Below are positions 24,401 through 36,339 of a stretch of 64,000 nucleotides of DNA, in pieces. Both the position numbers and the translations under genes were made by a program. The stretch's first letter is position 1. Each line of letters opens with the position of its first letter. Under the pieces are notes generated by a model. The model was not told the DNA's origin. It was given only the letters and a program-made list of their open reading frames with translations, and made no database searches. Source of the stretch: Annona cherimola (Eukaryota > Streptophyta > Magnoliopsida > Magnoliales > Annonaceae); assembly GCA_030490835.1 (NCBI GenBank), contig CM059971.1, forward strand, positions 126,636,564 through 126,700,563, in the 5' to 3' direction.

Positions 24401-25568
24401 ATCATCTGATCCTGGTCACTGATCCAGCATCCATTCTGATCCTTTAGAGCTTCAATGAAATTTGAACGACGCCTATTGGAAGCCACCCGATGAAAAAACT
24501 TGGTGTTCTTGTCCCCATTCATAAGCCAATGTGACTTCGCCCGGATCCTCCACATTTGCTCCTCATCTTCCAAGAGTAGGTTGATTTGGAGTTTAACTTT
24601 CTGCACATCGTCATCCCTTTGGTCAGTTGGATCCAAGCCCATAAGAGACATGAGTTCCCTGTTTTTCCGCTCAATCGCTTTCCTGATGTTGCCCCTCTTC
24701 CTGCGATTCCATTTTGACAACTCAACGCCGCATCGGTTAATTTTCCAAGAGAGCTTATCAGTAGCAGTCATAACCACTGAAGGATTGGAGCCCCAAACTT
24801 GATTGATAATGCTGGCAGCCTCCTTGTCCCGATCCCAGAATAGCTCGTAGCGAAACTCCCTTGGTGGTTTGTTTCTCCTCCCATTCGGTTCAAGGGTTAG
24901 CAGTATTGGACAATGATCAGAAGTAGATGAGACAAGGTGGGTAAGTATGGCGTTAGGGAAAGAATTCAACCATGATGTGGAAGCGCACGCCCTATCAAGT
25001 CTTGCCTCCACCCGTTGCTTCCCACGTCTATTATTGCTCCAGGTCATGGCCCCACCCGTAAAGCCGAGATCCAGCAGCTGGCAACTGTCAATGATTTCAC
25101 AAAATCGATCCATTTGAGCCTGCGGGCGGACACTGCGACTGTAGTATTCACTCGGCCCCATAACTTCATTAAAGTCCCCCATAACAAGCCAAGGATCACT
25201 GCTCCTACCACAAAGCATGTGGAGAAGGTTCCAACTGTGATGCCGTCTGTGTGATTCGGGTTGCCATAAAAGCCCGTGAATCTCCAACCCATAACCTCCG
25301 CCTCGATATGATTGATGGAGAAACTTTTGATAGTTGCCGGCCAATCGTTATTCCACAAAAGCGCCAGACCACCCTTTCGCCCTTCCGGTTCCACCGAGAA
25401 ACAGCAATCAAATCTAAGTCTGCATTTAACACCTTCCATGTCTTTTGGTTTACATTTGGTTTCAGAAAGGAAGATCAAACACGGATCTTGTTTCCTGACC
25501 ACATCCATCAGGCTACGAATTGCCCGTGGGTTCCCAAGCCCACGGCAATTCCAGGCTAGGACGGCCAT
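21439..25568 (-). pseudogene. LINE ORF2: endonuclease, reverse transcriptase, RNase H (one frameshift)
   Basis: The frame starts at ATG 25,568 (MAVLAWNCRGLGNPR), the classic start of a plant LINE apurinic endonuclease, with FLSETKC about 30 residues in. It shifts by one base at about 25,240-25,250, near GNPNHTD, and continues in another frame with MGDFNE and TSDHCPIL of the endonuclease. The reverse transcriptase follows (KAPGPDG, FRPISLCNVVYKI, KLDMSKAYDRVEW, QRGLRQGDPLSPYLF, and FADD in place of YADD). Next come a zinc-binding RT-associated domain (KLPSKVIIFGWRL, CLFC...HLFLGC) and a C-terminal RNase H with NVDA, META-type Glu and ETDS residues. The stop is TAG at 21,439-21,441. About 1,376 codons in all. 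Apart from the single frameshift, all catalytic blocks can be read. Confidence 0.93.
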
Positions 25569-27301
25569 TTATAGGGGGCGGGGATGTGGGCTCCCCACAA
25601 CCACCGCCTCATCTTCTTCACTACCTCCCATTGTTTTGTTCCTTTTACTTCGGTCCCGACATTCATCCGGATCCATGCTAAGTTCTCTTTTCCCATTACC
25701 CCCCTCATATTCCCCACTCCCTTCAGGAACACCCGAGAGTCGTCCCCTTCGGGCCCTCCTTTTCCATTTCCCCCTTGTCCCGCTCATGCCTCCCCCCCCC
25801 CCACTGAATCAGGTTGCATATGGTTCAGCACCTTCTGCCCCTCACACCTTAACTCATCCCCCTCCACACTTCGCCCCCCCTTGGATTCAAGATTCTGCTC
25901 CACCATACTGGTTAAGTTGCCCCCATCCCGGACCCCCGCCTTAGTCTCCCACTCACCCAGCTGGCCTCCACAGTACTCCATCGTTTGATCATACATTTCC
26001 CTTCCAAGAGAACTAAGAAATGCCCTACTGTTTCCCAATGAAAATTGCTGGTCACTGTTCCCAGCCACCCCATACATCTGTGGGTAATCAGCAGCCCCCT
26101 CAACATCATGTATATCACTCCTCAAAACCTCCACGGAGCCGTCCTCTATCTGCATTCCCTGTCCCCCCTATTGCAGACAATGATCTATGCCTTGGTCATA
26201 AGGATCAGAAGAGTTCAGTTGCTGCAACAGATTGACAGAAAAGTCGATTCCCAACTCTGCCTGCAAGGCCTGGTTCTGGCATGACAATGTTGCTGTCGAG
26301 ACCACCACGACTTCATTGGAATCAGATTGTTGGAGCCTACAATATGTCGAGGAACCACCAACGCTGCCACTCTGTTCAGAAGCAACTGGTTCTTCCACCA
26401 CCCTGCCATGTTCCAGATCACGAACACAGCTACTCTGCCCCCTGCATTGCTCTCCCATTTCACTGCTTGCAGCCTCCTCTTCTTGCTGTTTCTGTCTAGT
26501 TTCTATCTGTCCTCCCACAGATCCCCCGCTCCTTCCCAGATACTTTATTGGGTTCACTCTATTGCCAGTAGAAGAGCCCTCCTTGATCTGCAACGGTTTG
26601 ACCCCAACTCTAAGCCAACTGCCATATGGAAGATCCTCTTCGATCAGTGGTTTGTCTGTTGGAATGTGTCCAGCACAGTCCCGGTGTGTGTGCCCCAAAA
26701 TTCCACACAAGAAACAGAAAATCGGAAGTTTCTCATACTGAAAGGAAACCCACTTTCGTTGCTGGATTCCAACCTTAATGAATAAGCCTCTCCTCAGAGG
26801 CTCCCGACAATCAATCAGCACTTTGAGTTTGAGTCCCGATTCTGAAGCCACCATATCAATTAACTTTTCGAACGAAGCTCCAATGCTTTGGCCGAATTTA
26901 ATCTTATCAACCAGATACGGGATCCCCGAAACATGCAGCCACACAGGCGTTTTCGCAAGCATTAGCCGATCAATTTCCATCTCCTCGTTTAACTCTGATA
27001 CAATCACCCAGTTCCTGTCGAATGTCCATGGACATCCCGTCAAGATTTTATCTTTGTCCGCTTGATTGGACAGAGAGACCTGGAATAGGTTCTCCCCCAC
27101 CTCCGTGAATTGGCATGGTTCTCTTGGGCGCCACAGTCTTCTAAGCATCGCTCGGAATAACTCTTTGTTGTAAGATTTTGATGCCCACAGAGAGCAGATA
27201 ATGGAGAATCCGCCCGATGGCCTGAGCCTCCTGATCGCATCATCCGAGATCGCCATTGTTTGCATTTCTGCTTCCAGCAAGTTTGCAACATTCGGATTCA
27301 T
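25569..27301 (-). pseudogene. LINE ORF1: DUF4283 and CCHC zinc-knuckle protein (two lesions)
   Basis: From ATG 27,301 (MNPNVANLLEAEMQ) the frame is open for 377 codons to TAG at 26,168-26,170. It has a DUF4283 RNA-binding region (SIICSLWASKSYNKELFRAM through CPWTFDRNWVIVSEL) and one CCHC knuckle (CFLCGILGHTHRDC). The same frame is open for about 127 further codons beyond the TAG, so that stop looks like a nonsense mutation. It then ends in a TGA just past a run of 11 G (plus strand C-run, 25,792-25,802). The neighbouring frame continues with a basic segment to TAA at 25,569-25,571, directly abutting the ORF2 ATG, as in related plant LINEs. A one-base change in the G-run is the likely second lesion. 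Confidence 0.85.
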
Positions 27302-27490
27302 TTTTGGAAGCAAAGGTACCCCACTGCTAACGTCCCTACTTAAGAAGCCCCAAACACCACCGCTTCAACCGTTATCGTCTTCCCTGCCGGCTCCCCTAAC
27401 TAACAGCCAATCATTCTCACCTCCACCCCAACCCAGTCCCGAGCACGATAAATCGCCAATCGGGGCTACACCGGAGGAGACTGTTGAATC

Positions 27491-27508
27491 TTAACTATAA
27501 CACTTATT
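27491..27508. repeat. Target-site duplication, LINE 5' side
   Basis: TTAACTATAACACTTATT, identical to the copy at 21,387-21,404. The older split repeat resumes immediately beyond it. Confidence 0.93.
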
Positions 27509-28511
27509 ATTTCTTATCAATCACATATTTATCAAAATGTTCTTTTTTCTATTTCCCTTCATTTCTCACAATCCTACAATTTTATACATTACCAATGGAT
27601 CTGTGTGTATGTACCAATTTGGATGTGGGAAGATATTGAGTGTGTTTGAGGCAGGCAGGCAGGCAGGCAGTACTACTACTGCGTGCCAACTTCCAATTTT
27701 GGTCCACCACATCCAGATCATGAGATCAGCTCCATTGAGTGATATGGATTGGAAGGAAGGCAAGTGGATCTGCACATGAGAGGCCAGCATCAGCAGCTGC
27801 GCTGACGGTTGCTTGTCTAGGTTGAGAAGCCCGTCTGCCAAACTGTTCAGTACCATTTTTGGCTTGGGCAAATCCCCAGGCAGCAGCTGCAGCACCATCA
27901 CACCCAAAATTTTCATCTCAGCCCCACTCGGAAAATCAAATATCTCCTCCCATCCAACCCCACAAACATACCACCTCTTAACATATCTTCCATCTTATCA
28001 CCATCCGAACTGTTTGGCATTTGTTGGTGGTGTTCTAAGCAAAAAGTCATTATCCATCAATCTCTCGTCTGACTCACAATCCTCCGAGATTTTCTTTCTT
28101 TCTTTCTTTCTTTTTATAATCAAAGGTGAATAATTCGCTTCAGCAAAACTGGATCTAAACCATCAGAATACGCTGGATCTATTTTGATAATAATAATAAT
28201 AATAATAACCTGCGATTTAGTTAAATCCAAATTATGAGTAAATTACACGTCTCAGAAGTAGACCGGTATTTGACAATTCTTCTTCGTATGCGTAATGCGT
28301 GTGAAGGAGTTCGCGTGAGCAGTGGATGGGTCTGCGATATTTGCACCCGCATCCTTTCATAATATTTCGAGGTTGGAATTGCCCGTACAACTAATTGCAT
28401 GGTCGACTTGAGACGCATTGCAACGAAAAGGAATAGAAAATAGCGAGATGAGATGATGAATGAAAGCGGTTTATAAATGTATATATTTGGAGAAATAGAA
28501 AAATGATGGAA

Positions 28512-28548
<37 letters not shown>

Positions 28549-29010
28549 TTAAACAACTAAACATGTAAGATCCTGATTCAGTGCACAACCGCACCCATGT
28601 GCACTCAATTTTATTTAACATTTGTTTTGGAATTTTAAAAATCAAAATTTTGGGCACTGTTCGTGTGTAAAAAAAAAATTTTAAAAAAAGGGCAATCAGC
28701 GCCGAACATGTGTCTATAACGAATTAACGGTTGAAGATAAAGAAATATAAATCAGTTTTTGACTTTTTGTATGTTGTAATAGAAACAGACAGCAAAGGCA
28801 TGGTTGAGCCCGATTCGGCCCAAGGATTCATAACATTTTTTAGCCCAAAAAAACCCGATTGCAAACAAGTTTAAGCAGACCGCGGAACCGACCCTGATTT
28901 GCATTTCTATTTTTTAAATATAAAAATATTCATAACGCCTAAACACATATGTCTTCATCTTCATGTTTATATTTAAAAACATATTTGTCATGTTGCAATT
29001 ATTTTATACA
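27509..29010. other. Intergenic DNA with several microsatellites
   Basis: No supported gene. Tracts: (GGCA)n at about 27,650-27,670, (TTTC)n at about 28,091-28,115, (ATA)n at about 28,187-28,208, and (AT)n at about 28,515-28,546. The plus-strand ORFs here have no recognisable product. Confidence 0.55.
28515..28546. repeat. (AT)n microsatellite
   Basis: A pure AT dinucleotide run of about 32 bases. Confidence 0.95.
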
Positions 29011-29019
29011 TAAATTATA

Positions 29020-29495
29020 GGGTTAATTTCAAATGCACTCACTACATTTGCCTTTAATTACAAATATATCCACTAAGTTTGAAAACTTTCATATATGCCC
29101 ACGAAGTATAAGTAAAATTTTATCCATACTCATTTCATCAAACGCAACTAAAAATTACCGTTATCCATCATATGAAATATCCAAAATGCTCATCTTTATT
29201 TAATAATAATAGTCGTTCAACTACGAAGAAGTTGAACAATGTAATGGAAACACATTTAATATGAGAGAAAAGTTAAACGGAATGAGTTTTAACGGTCTGG
29301 ATATTGCACAAATCACAGTAAATGTTAGATCAACTAGAGTATTTGGGATTTTAAAACTATTAAACATTCATAACTGTTATAATGGGTATATTCGAAATTA
29401 ATGAAATACTTAGTGGGTATATATGAAAATTTTCAAAATTAATAGGTATATTTGTAACTAAGGACAAATGTATTGGGTATATTTGAAATTAATCT
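29020..29495. mobile_element. Foldback element with 9-bp TSD (Mutator-like MITE)
   Basis: The 9-bp sequence TAAATTATA occurs exactly at 29,011-29,019 and 29,496-29,504. Inside it, GGGTTAATTTCAAAT and ATTTGAAATTAATCT are terminal inverted repeats, and arms of about 85 bp pair along their length (for example CATATATGCCCAC with GTGGGTATATATG). No transposase coding capacity. A 9-bp duplication and long TIRs are typical of Mutator-like elements; the superfamily assignment is inferred from those two traits. Confidence 0.8.
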
Positions 29496-29504
29496 TAAAT
29501 TATA

Positions 29505-32377
29505 TCATTCTCTAGTTTACATGTCTTTGTATTTATATTATTTATTTTTAAGTTTATTAACTTTCTTCTTTTATCTTGTTTTGAAAGGTTAAATTTTTTC
29601 TAAAACATATTGCGTGTTATTAATTTTAAAAAAATAATTAAACTGTGTTTTTATGTTTTCTTAAGTAATTTTTGGTGTTGTACATTCGTATGGAATTTTA
29701 AACTTGTTACTGTTGAATTAAATCAAAAATTGTCAACACAAATAGAGTCAAGGTTTAACTTTTACGAATAAAGTTAGGGTCTTAAGTTTTATAAACAAAG
29801 TTAGAATAGAGGCAGAAAGCAAATAGTCTTAACTAGTAGCTACTACACCCAACTCAACTCACTAATAGCAAATTCATTGGGAAAATGGTATGGGACCATA
29901 GACGCTATAGTTGTTTCAGCTGCATAGCTACATCAGACGAGCCAAACCTATGGATGATGTCCAAAGCCCAAACAACGGATTGGTGGATTGATTGTTTGCT
30001 GAAAGGCCAGACTAATGCCTGAATCATACAGCATCAACCTCCTTTGGGCAAGCACAGCACCCATGGCGAACATGTTCCAGCGCAAAAAAGGCCAACCACC
30101 ATTGACAGATCAGATCGAGAGGACCATCCAAGTAGCTGAAAATCTCAAACACAAGGTGAATGGGACATGGATCAAGACAGTGTTGATATTATCATTGCAT
30201 GATAATGTATAATATTCGTTAGCATGCTATACTAGTCAGTATATTCATCATAACATGTAAAAGAAATATTGTTTAGCTTACTAATTAGTATAATATATTA
30301 CTTAATAGAGACAACTGTTGCGCAATAAGTGTTAACATTATTTTAATCCGCACCCAAGTGAATGGCAACCAGCAGCCAGACTACCCTGAAAGGACCAATT
30401 CTTTCAATTTGTTGGACTTACTATGACTACTACTTCTTGGGGCTAAAAGATCCACAAGGTTCTCCAAGCTTGCCCGTCCACAGTAAATAGATACAAGGTC
30501 ACCGCCACCTGTTCATATTTAATACTGCATGATTTTGACGCAGCCGGCGTCTAGCCCACCATATGATGAACTGATATGAAACCTTCTTTGGCACTTCACA
30601 TCGGATACGTTTATTTAGCTATAAAATTTTTCAATGTGAAACTTTTTACTCTATAAAACTATCCTATTTTTTAATTATATTTTCATATATTCCTTTACAA
30701 CTACCTACTTTTTAATTATTTTCACACAATTATTCATACATTTATCTATCTATTTTAACTTTATTCTCTTTACTTCTCATTATTACGTTATTATATCACA
30801 TCATTTTCTCTAATTTTATAATCTTTTACACCAAAAATGTTTCATCAAAAGTTGTATCATTTATTATTTAAAACAACTTAAGAAGGTGACCGTGTGCTGC
30901 TATAACTGATCTAACCTCAACACCAATTCTTCGCTTGTGAACCTAATCAATGAGGATCAACTTCCAACTCCATCGTATAACGTTAATGGGAAGTGTGGGT
31001 GGAAAAACGTAGGTGCACGAATTTTAAGACACTTAATTAATCATTTAATGATTATATTTTTTCCACTTTTACTCCTATATTCCAATCATTTTTCTTATCA
31101 ATTACCTTCCAACAAACCTATTTATTCTAATTTTACCTCTATCATTTCATATCAATGACACAATTTCCAAAATATTTCATTTCCAACTCTCACCAAATAC
31201 CACATTCCCACAAGTGTCGCAAACTTCACGTAGATTGAAGTCCTTAAAAGAAGGGCAAGGAAAAGATGACTGTGGATTCAAAATTCTGCAACATGAATGC
31301 ATTACAATCGCTCAATATGCAACAGACATTTGACAGCAGGATGGCATAACCCTTGAAAAGACTCAGTATGGACTGACTTGAGATGACTGGACCATTTCAA
31401 GAAAAAAAAAAAAAAAAAAAATACATCACCAAGACGCGCTCATCACTTCCACCGCGAAGATATCGTATACTGACCAGATTCCTGTGTAGGTATTTGAAAT
31501 ATCAGACTCCACTTTTAGGGCATAAAAAAATAGAACCAAAAGAAAAAAAAAAAAAACCACACACACACACACACACACAGAGAAAGGTCACCTGAATGTG
31601 GACAGAATCCTTCTCATCTTGCTGCAAAGAGACCAAGAAATAAAAATTATCTTCCACCCAATACAAGTAACATATGTTCAGAATTGTTTCATCACCGTAT
31701 AATTATCAATCATGTAACAAAATACTGATCTTAAGTAATAAGCCAATAGCCATTGCCGGATACACTAGATCTCGTCTTTGTCCATCAAAAGGAACCAACA
31801 ATCAAGAAACTGACAAGGCAATCATGATCCAAAGTTATTTAAATGCACCACCAAGTCATAATGATTCTCGGGGAACGGTTATGAGGACCACAAGTCCAAG
31901 TTGTTCTAAATGTTTCAGAATAAGGCCCAACCGACAGTTTGAACTTAAACTTTGAATTGGTTTAACCAGTCCAATGCCATCAAAATTGGTGAAGTAATAA
32001 GACTGGTTGGATTGCTAGGTGCCCATAAAAGAAGTCCGCATTGTTGTTCCCACAGAGGAGTTATAAAGTAAAAGACGCATGGCCATTATCAAACTCGTAT
32101 CCAACACATTTAAGCTCAAGCTAATAAACAGCCCCAAACTTCTGATACAGTGTTCAGATCGAGCAGGTCAGTCGCTTAGCATCACCTGCGTGTGTAAGTG
32201 TAAATAACAACATAGAAAAAAGCTCAATCATTATAAGTATGTAAAAAAACTGCAATAAGAACATAAACTGAGTGCCCGTATGGTATTAGTTAGTTCATTC
32301 TTACACTCATACCAATGAGAACCTATTTCTAGTAAAAATATTTATCTTAATTTCACACTGAAATAATTCAACATTTA
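29505..32377. other. Intergenic DNA with decayed MITEs
   Basis: No supported gene. A decayed M1-family MITE can be followed from about 30,600 to 30,870 (ACTATCCTATTTTTTAATTA, then ATCTATTTTAACTTTATTCT). The relative of the repeat split by the LINE lies at about 31,035-31,200. A poly(A) run sits at about 31,401-31,420 and a (CA)n tract at 31,558-31,579. Confidence 0.5.
30600..30870. mobile_element. Decayed M1-family Tourist-like MITE
   Basis: The interior matches 39,573-39,859 in the same order of blocks: AACTTTTTACTCTATAAAAC, TTTTTAATTATTTTCACACA, then ATTACGTTATTATATCACAT. The termini are eroded. Confidence 0.55.
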
Positions 32378-32526
32378 GGGCCTGTTTGCATAGCTTTACC
32401 CATGATGCTTTTAGTTGATTCATGATTGCCCAAAGAGAAGAAGCTAGGAATAGCCAGAAGCCACGATTCCTAGCTTCCACTAACTGTACCTATTGATTCC
32501 ATTAAAACGTTGTGCCAAACAGGCAC
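32378..32526. mobile_element. Short Tourist-like MITE, family M2
   Basis: TTA lies on both sides (32,375-32,377 and 32,527-32,529). The ends are GGGCCTGTTTGCATAG and GTGCCAAACAGGCAC, imperfect inverted repeats of the GGGCCTGTTTGG type common in plant Tourist elements. About 149 bp, no coding capacity, about 630 bp beyond the exportin-2 stop codon. Confidence 0.75.
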
Positions 32527-32654
32527 TTAGGTTGGTTTACGTCTTCAAGTAGGACAGACAAAATGAGAGGATTTCAATTATTCCACAAAGCTCCATATCA
32601 ACTCATCTAAGCTTTTATGATACAGTGTGTATGAAATGTTTGCACTTTATTTCA

Positions 32655-33150
32655 ACAAAATGTAACTGGATACAATATGAAGCATGATTCTCAACTGTGA
32701 AATAGCAAGACAGACTAACTCTGCAAGAATATAATTCACAATAAATAATATGAAGAGGAAAATTATGGCCTATGCATTATAAACAAACAAAAGTATATCA
32801 TTCTCACATACAGTGAGTTTCAATGAATCTGGGGGAATATCGTTTATAGAGGATTTTAGTATAAACAAGATGTTTTAGTAACCATTCTAAAAGCTAAAAC
32901 TAACTGAAACAAAATGTGAAGTATCATTCCAAATGTGAAATAGCAAGACAAATATGCAAGAATATAATTCACAGCAACTACATGGAAATAATATGAAGAC
33001 AAAAAGTATAGTCTATGAACTATAAGCATGGAAAATTATATTAGTGATACATAATATAGTTTCTGTGAGTCTTAAAAAATAAAAAAACATTCACAGAGAA
33101 TTAAGCATAAATAAGACGCATCTACAAGCTAAAACTAGCTTAAAACATAG
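32655..33150. repeat. Diverged tandem duplication of about 240 bp behind the exportin-2 gene
   Basis: The order GTGAAATAGCAAGACA, TGCAAGAATATAATTCACA, AATAATATGAAGA occurs from about 32,695 and again from about 32,935, and AAGCTAAAACTA occurs near 32,890 and 33,126. The copies differ by many substitutions and small indels. Part may lie in the exportin-2 3' UTR. Confidence 0.7.
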
Positions 33151-33158
33151 TTCCTTAC

Positions 33159-36062
33159 TTAAACAATAGGGCGATTATAAGAGCTGCACATCTGGATAAG
33201 TGCTGCCTGATTTGCTGGATCCAAAAATTGTTGTACAATAGCAGGGTACTTTCCGGGGGAGGAGGCCGACAATCTTGCCAACGAAGTGACTAAAAACTCC
33301 CTTGGATCCTTTATTTCCTTAACAGGATCTTCTTCTTTTTTGCCAGCATTGTAAAGATGAGCAAATGTTGCAGTGTAACCCACTGTCTCTCCAATATCAG
33401 GCACCTCTGGCTCCTCATCTACTCTGTCCTGTTCTGGTCGGGAAAGAAGGGTAATGATACTGTCAAGCATCTTACCCCAAAGATCTGCAGCTGAGTTTTC
33501 TAAAAGGCCTGGTGACTCACAGATAAGAGTTGTTGAAGCAACAGCAGTAAGTTTCAACTCAATGGTTCCAGTGATGAGCTTAAGATTAGGAACCCAGATT
33601 TGCTGGAGAATCATTGCAAACAGATTGGCCTGAACAGCATTGATTGAGTTCACAAGAGTCGCATGTCCATGTTTGACCAAAAAAAGCGACATAAAAATCA
33701 CAAGCGACTTTGCAAATTTTACAGTTTTATGGTTCTGCAGGCGCATAAAAAGTACATTCCAGATGTCACGAACGTGAGAAGCAAACACATCATATCTCAA
33801 ATTCTCTATAACAGTGTTGAGCACATAGAAGCCTAAATGGTCTGTACTAGAAGCAGAGATAAGATGGTTGAATATTCCAAGGACTTCCTGCAGCCTCCCT
33901 TCCCGATTTAGCTCATCAGGTGCTTTATGCAGGTATGCTTGAAGTAACCGTACAAGGGCTGGAGCATTGCCGGATCTTTTCCAGGAAGTGGGTGAAAGGA
34001 GAATCTGAAAGAGCTGAAGATAGCTTGGTGAAATTGGTGGCCTGCTGAGCTCAACAAGCTGGGCAAATATCTGAAATGTATAAGGCCAAAACTCTGAAAT
34101 ATCATTGGCCAAAATGGTTTGCAAGACAGGAAAGATGCTTGTCTCAAAGACAGAGACCAGGGAAGGATCCCTCTCACATGACCTTCTGATCAAAGCAGCA
34201 ATAGACTCAAACAAATAATGGTTAAAAACTGGATTCTTTGGATTCTTGCAAACCTCACTGAGAACTGCTGACAAACTTGCAATGCAAGCACCAGCAACTT
34301 CACCGCTAATGTCAGCCACCCCAAGAACCCGCATGATACACTTCATTACATATGAATTCTCTTGAGATTCCGGAAGTTTCAAAGCATTAAAAAGGTTAGT
34401 CATCAGAATTGGCACCAATGGATTGATGTCCTGAGAAGTATACCGAGGATGCCCCTCATCCTTGACAAGCAAGAGCTTCTCAATGCAATTGGCAGCATAG
34501 GAGTGAACCACATTTGAATCAGAAACAAGGAAGCGAATAACATCAGACATCAAAGCCAATGCAACCTGCTTCGTTATCTGATTACGGAATGTAGTGAAGA
34601 ACTTTAGAGCATCAGCCTTCAGCATCGGAAACCCATTAATATCCTGACTCTTCAGCTCAGGGACAATGATCGACTCGAAAAAGCTCCCTACGTCAACAAG
34701 ATCAGTTGATGCTGAAGTTCCGCCAGCCCTCTTATTTGCCAGAGAAACAACCAAATAAATGGCACAATCCTTCTCCTTCCAATTCCCGGCTGGATTGGCA
34801 GCAAATAGTGCCAGCATATTCTGAATTTGAGCTGAAACCATTGCTGTTACCTGCTCTTTATAATTTGTAGCTATTCCTTTTAGAAGCTCACAAGCAATTC
34901 TCCGCCTAGTCTCAAGATCACTCCCTTCAATGTCCCTTCTAATATACTCAACATGATTCATCTCAAAAAGTTCCTCATCCTCCTCTCTAAGCTTAATATT
35001 CGGAATAACAATGCTTTGACAAATCTGCTGCAGGATTTCTGGACCAGCAAACAAGGTATGGTGGACGCTCGTGCTAACTGTGGTCAGGAACTTAATTGCA
35101 GTGATCGTAAGCCGCTCACGAGCTGACGAAGCTGACACAGTAACGAGAAGGGTCCAAACCGCTGATGCAAAATCGGGCAAGTAGCCCTTGAACTCTTCCT
35201 CATTCTTCTCCATGTAAAGGCTGATGTTTTCACACACAGCAGAACGAAGCCCATCCACAACAGATATCCCATCACCCCTCTGGTCAGATTCCAAAGCAGG
35301 ATACGTTGTTGTGAGGTAGTTCTTGAATTCAGTCATCCACTCACCCATGTGATCTTCAAAGAACTCAGGGAGTTCTTGGAAGTTGAGGGAGTAGAAAATG
35401 CGGCAGCAGAGGCGCTGGGACTCCATGAGGGGGCGGAGGGTATCCGCGGTGTTGATATTGGCGGGAATAAGAGCGGCAGTCTTGAGGAAGATCTCTAGAA
35501 GCGGGGCGGCAAAGCCATCAAGACAGTATTTGAGGTCAAGGAGAAGATCATTGGTTTTGAACTGGTACCTGAACTTCTTGAAAATGGAATTGGCGGTGCT
35601 GAGGATGCCGTTGATGGAGGCGTAGTCAGAGGCCTGGCGGAGGCGGGTGACGAGCTCGGGCAGGAGGCTCGGCCACAGCTTGGGGAAATCGTGCTTGCTG
35701 ATGATGGCGAGGGCCTCACTGAGTTGGCTTTGGATCCTGGGGGTGGAGGCGAGCATGAGGCCGACGATGTGGGTCTTGATCTCGTCCTTCTCGGGGTCAG
35801 GAATGGGGGGCGGAGCGGGGGCGTCGGGCTGCGGGGCCCAGCGGGAGCGGAGGTGGTTCTTGAAATTGACGGCGGCGGCCTGGCAGATCTGGTCGTCGAT
35901 GCCGGGGAAGGAGATGAGGCGGAGGACGGCGAGGGCGAAGCCGGGCCGGTCAGCGGATTCGGCAAGGTAGGATTCTGCGCGGCGGCGGGGCTCAGGGTCG
36001 GGGAGTAGGGTTTGGGAGAAGCATTGGGAAAGGACTTGTAGGGCTTCCCCACTCCAATCCAT
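33159..36062 (-). CDS. CAS: Exportin-2 (CAS/CSE1), importin alpha re-exporter
   Basis: A single uninterrupted ORF of 967 residues starting [15 protein letters not shown]; an in-frame non-ATG extension of two codons was ignored. The length and lack of introns fit the known Arabidopsis gene (about 970 residues). The N-terminal importin-beta domain covers about residues 25-100 ([21 protein letters not shown], then [15 protein letters not shown]). The CSE1 region follows, with [58 protein letters not shown] and [14 protein letters not shown], then HEAT repeats to the C-terminal CAS_CSE1 domain. The protein binds RanGTP and importin alpha in the nucleus and returns importin alpha to the cytoplasm. 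The 5' third is markedly GC-rich and the 3' end AT-richer, a gradient common in monocot genes. No lesions seen. Confidence 0.95.
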   Translation of the reverse strand: MDWSGEALQVLSQCFSQTLLPDPEPRRRAESYLAESADRPGFALAVLRLISFPGIDDQICQAAAVNFKNHLRSRWAPQPDAPAPPPIPDPEKDEIKTHIVGLMLASTPRIQSQLSEALAIISKHDFPKLWPSLLPELVTRLRQASDYASINGILSTANSIFKKFRYQFKTNDLLLDLKYCLDGFAAPLLEIFLKTAALIPANINTADTLRPLMESQRLCCRIFYSLNFQELPEFFEDHMGEWMTEFKNYLTTTYPALESDQRGDGISVVDGLRSAVCENISLYMEKNEEEFKGYLPDFASAVWTLLVTVSASSARERLTITAIKFLTTVSTSVHHTLFAGPEILQQICQSIVIPNIKLREEDEELFEMNHVEYIRRDIEGSDLETRRRIACELLKGIATNYKEQVTAMVSAQIQNMLALFAANPAGNWKEKDCAIYLVVSLANKRAGGTSASTDLVDVGSFFESIIVPELKSQDINGFPMLKADALKFFTTFRNQITKQVALALMSDVIRFLVSDSNVVHSYAANCIEKLLLVKDEGHPRYTSQDINPLVPILMTNLFNALKLPESQENSYVMKCIMRVLGVADISGEVAGACIASLSAVLSEVCKNPKNPVFNHYLFESIAALIRRSCERDPSLVSVFETSIFPVLQTILANDISEFWPYTFQIFAQLVELSRPPISPSYLQLFQILLSPTSWKRSGNAPALVRLLQAYLHKAPDELNREGRLQEVLGIFNHLISASSTDHLGFYVLNTVIENLRYDVFASHVRDIWNVLFMRLQNHKTVKFAKSLVIFMSLFLVKHGHATLVNSINAVQANLFAMILQQIWVPNLKLITGTIELKLTAVASTTLICESPGLLENSAADLWGKMLDSIITLLSRPEQDRVDEEPEVPDIGETVGYTATFAHLYNAGKKEEDPVKEIKDPREFLVTSLARLSASSPGKYPAIVQQFLDPANQAALIQMCSSYNRPIV

Positions 36063-36080
36063 TTTCAAAAAGGTTTTACC

Positions 36081-36130
36081 GCTGCTGCTGCTGCCGCGAT
36101 TGCCGGTGCAGAGAGAGAGAGAGAGAGAGG
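36081..36130 (-). repeat. GCT and GA repeats in the exportin-2 leader
   Basis: A GCTGCTGCTGCTGC tract and then a GA run of 20 bases at 36,111-36,130 lie just upstream of the start codon. CT/GA-rich leaders are common in plant housekeeping genes. Promoter or leader function is inferred. Confidence 0.6.
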
Positions 36131-36339
36131 ATTTGTAAGATTTTGTAGACGATTTGAAGGGTTTTTAAGAGGGATGATCCAGTATGGATTACCTGCGGTG
36201 CCTATCGCAGCTTCAACATGCGTAAACTGAGCAGCAGACGGACGCGTGGCATCCGAACGCGAGGACGCCCATTCAAACCATTTTTGTGGGACTAGGGTAG
36301 ATTACTTAAGCTTGTATATAAATGATGTCTGGAAAATGA

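Larger units (their letters stand above)
21405..27490 (-). mobile_element. Full-length plant L1-type LINE retrotransposon, nearly intact
   Basis: A non-LTR retrotransposon of about 6.1 kb on the minus strand. It is bounded by an 18-bp direct repeat TTAACTATAACACTTATT at 21,387-21,404 and 27,491-27,508, the signature of target-primed insertion. The 3' end carries a short A-rich tail (T-rich on the plus strand at 21,405-21,416) rather than a long poly(A). A 5' UTR of about 190 nt precedes ORF1. ORF1 encodes a DUF4283/zinc-knuckle protein; ORF2 encodes endonuclease, reverse transcriptase and RNase H. ORF1 has two visible lesions and ORF2 one, so the element is probably not autonomous now. The exact TSD and few lesions suggest a fairly recent insertion. 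Confidence 0.95.

Noticed and set aside
30015..30212. ATG-started 65-codon frame
   Set aside because: No family resemblance, no promoter or splice context, and length within chance expectation.
35495..36052. A Ser/Pro-rich minus-strand frame overlapping exportin-2
   Set aside because: Alternate frame of the GC-rich 5' end of exportin-2, with typical low-complexity shadow composition.
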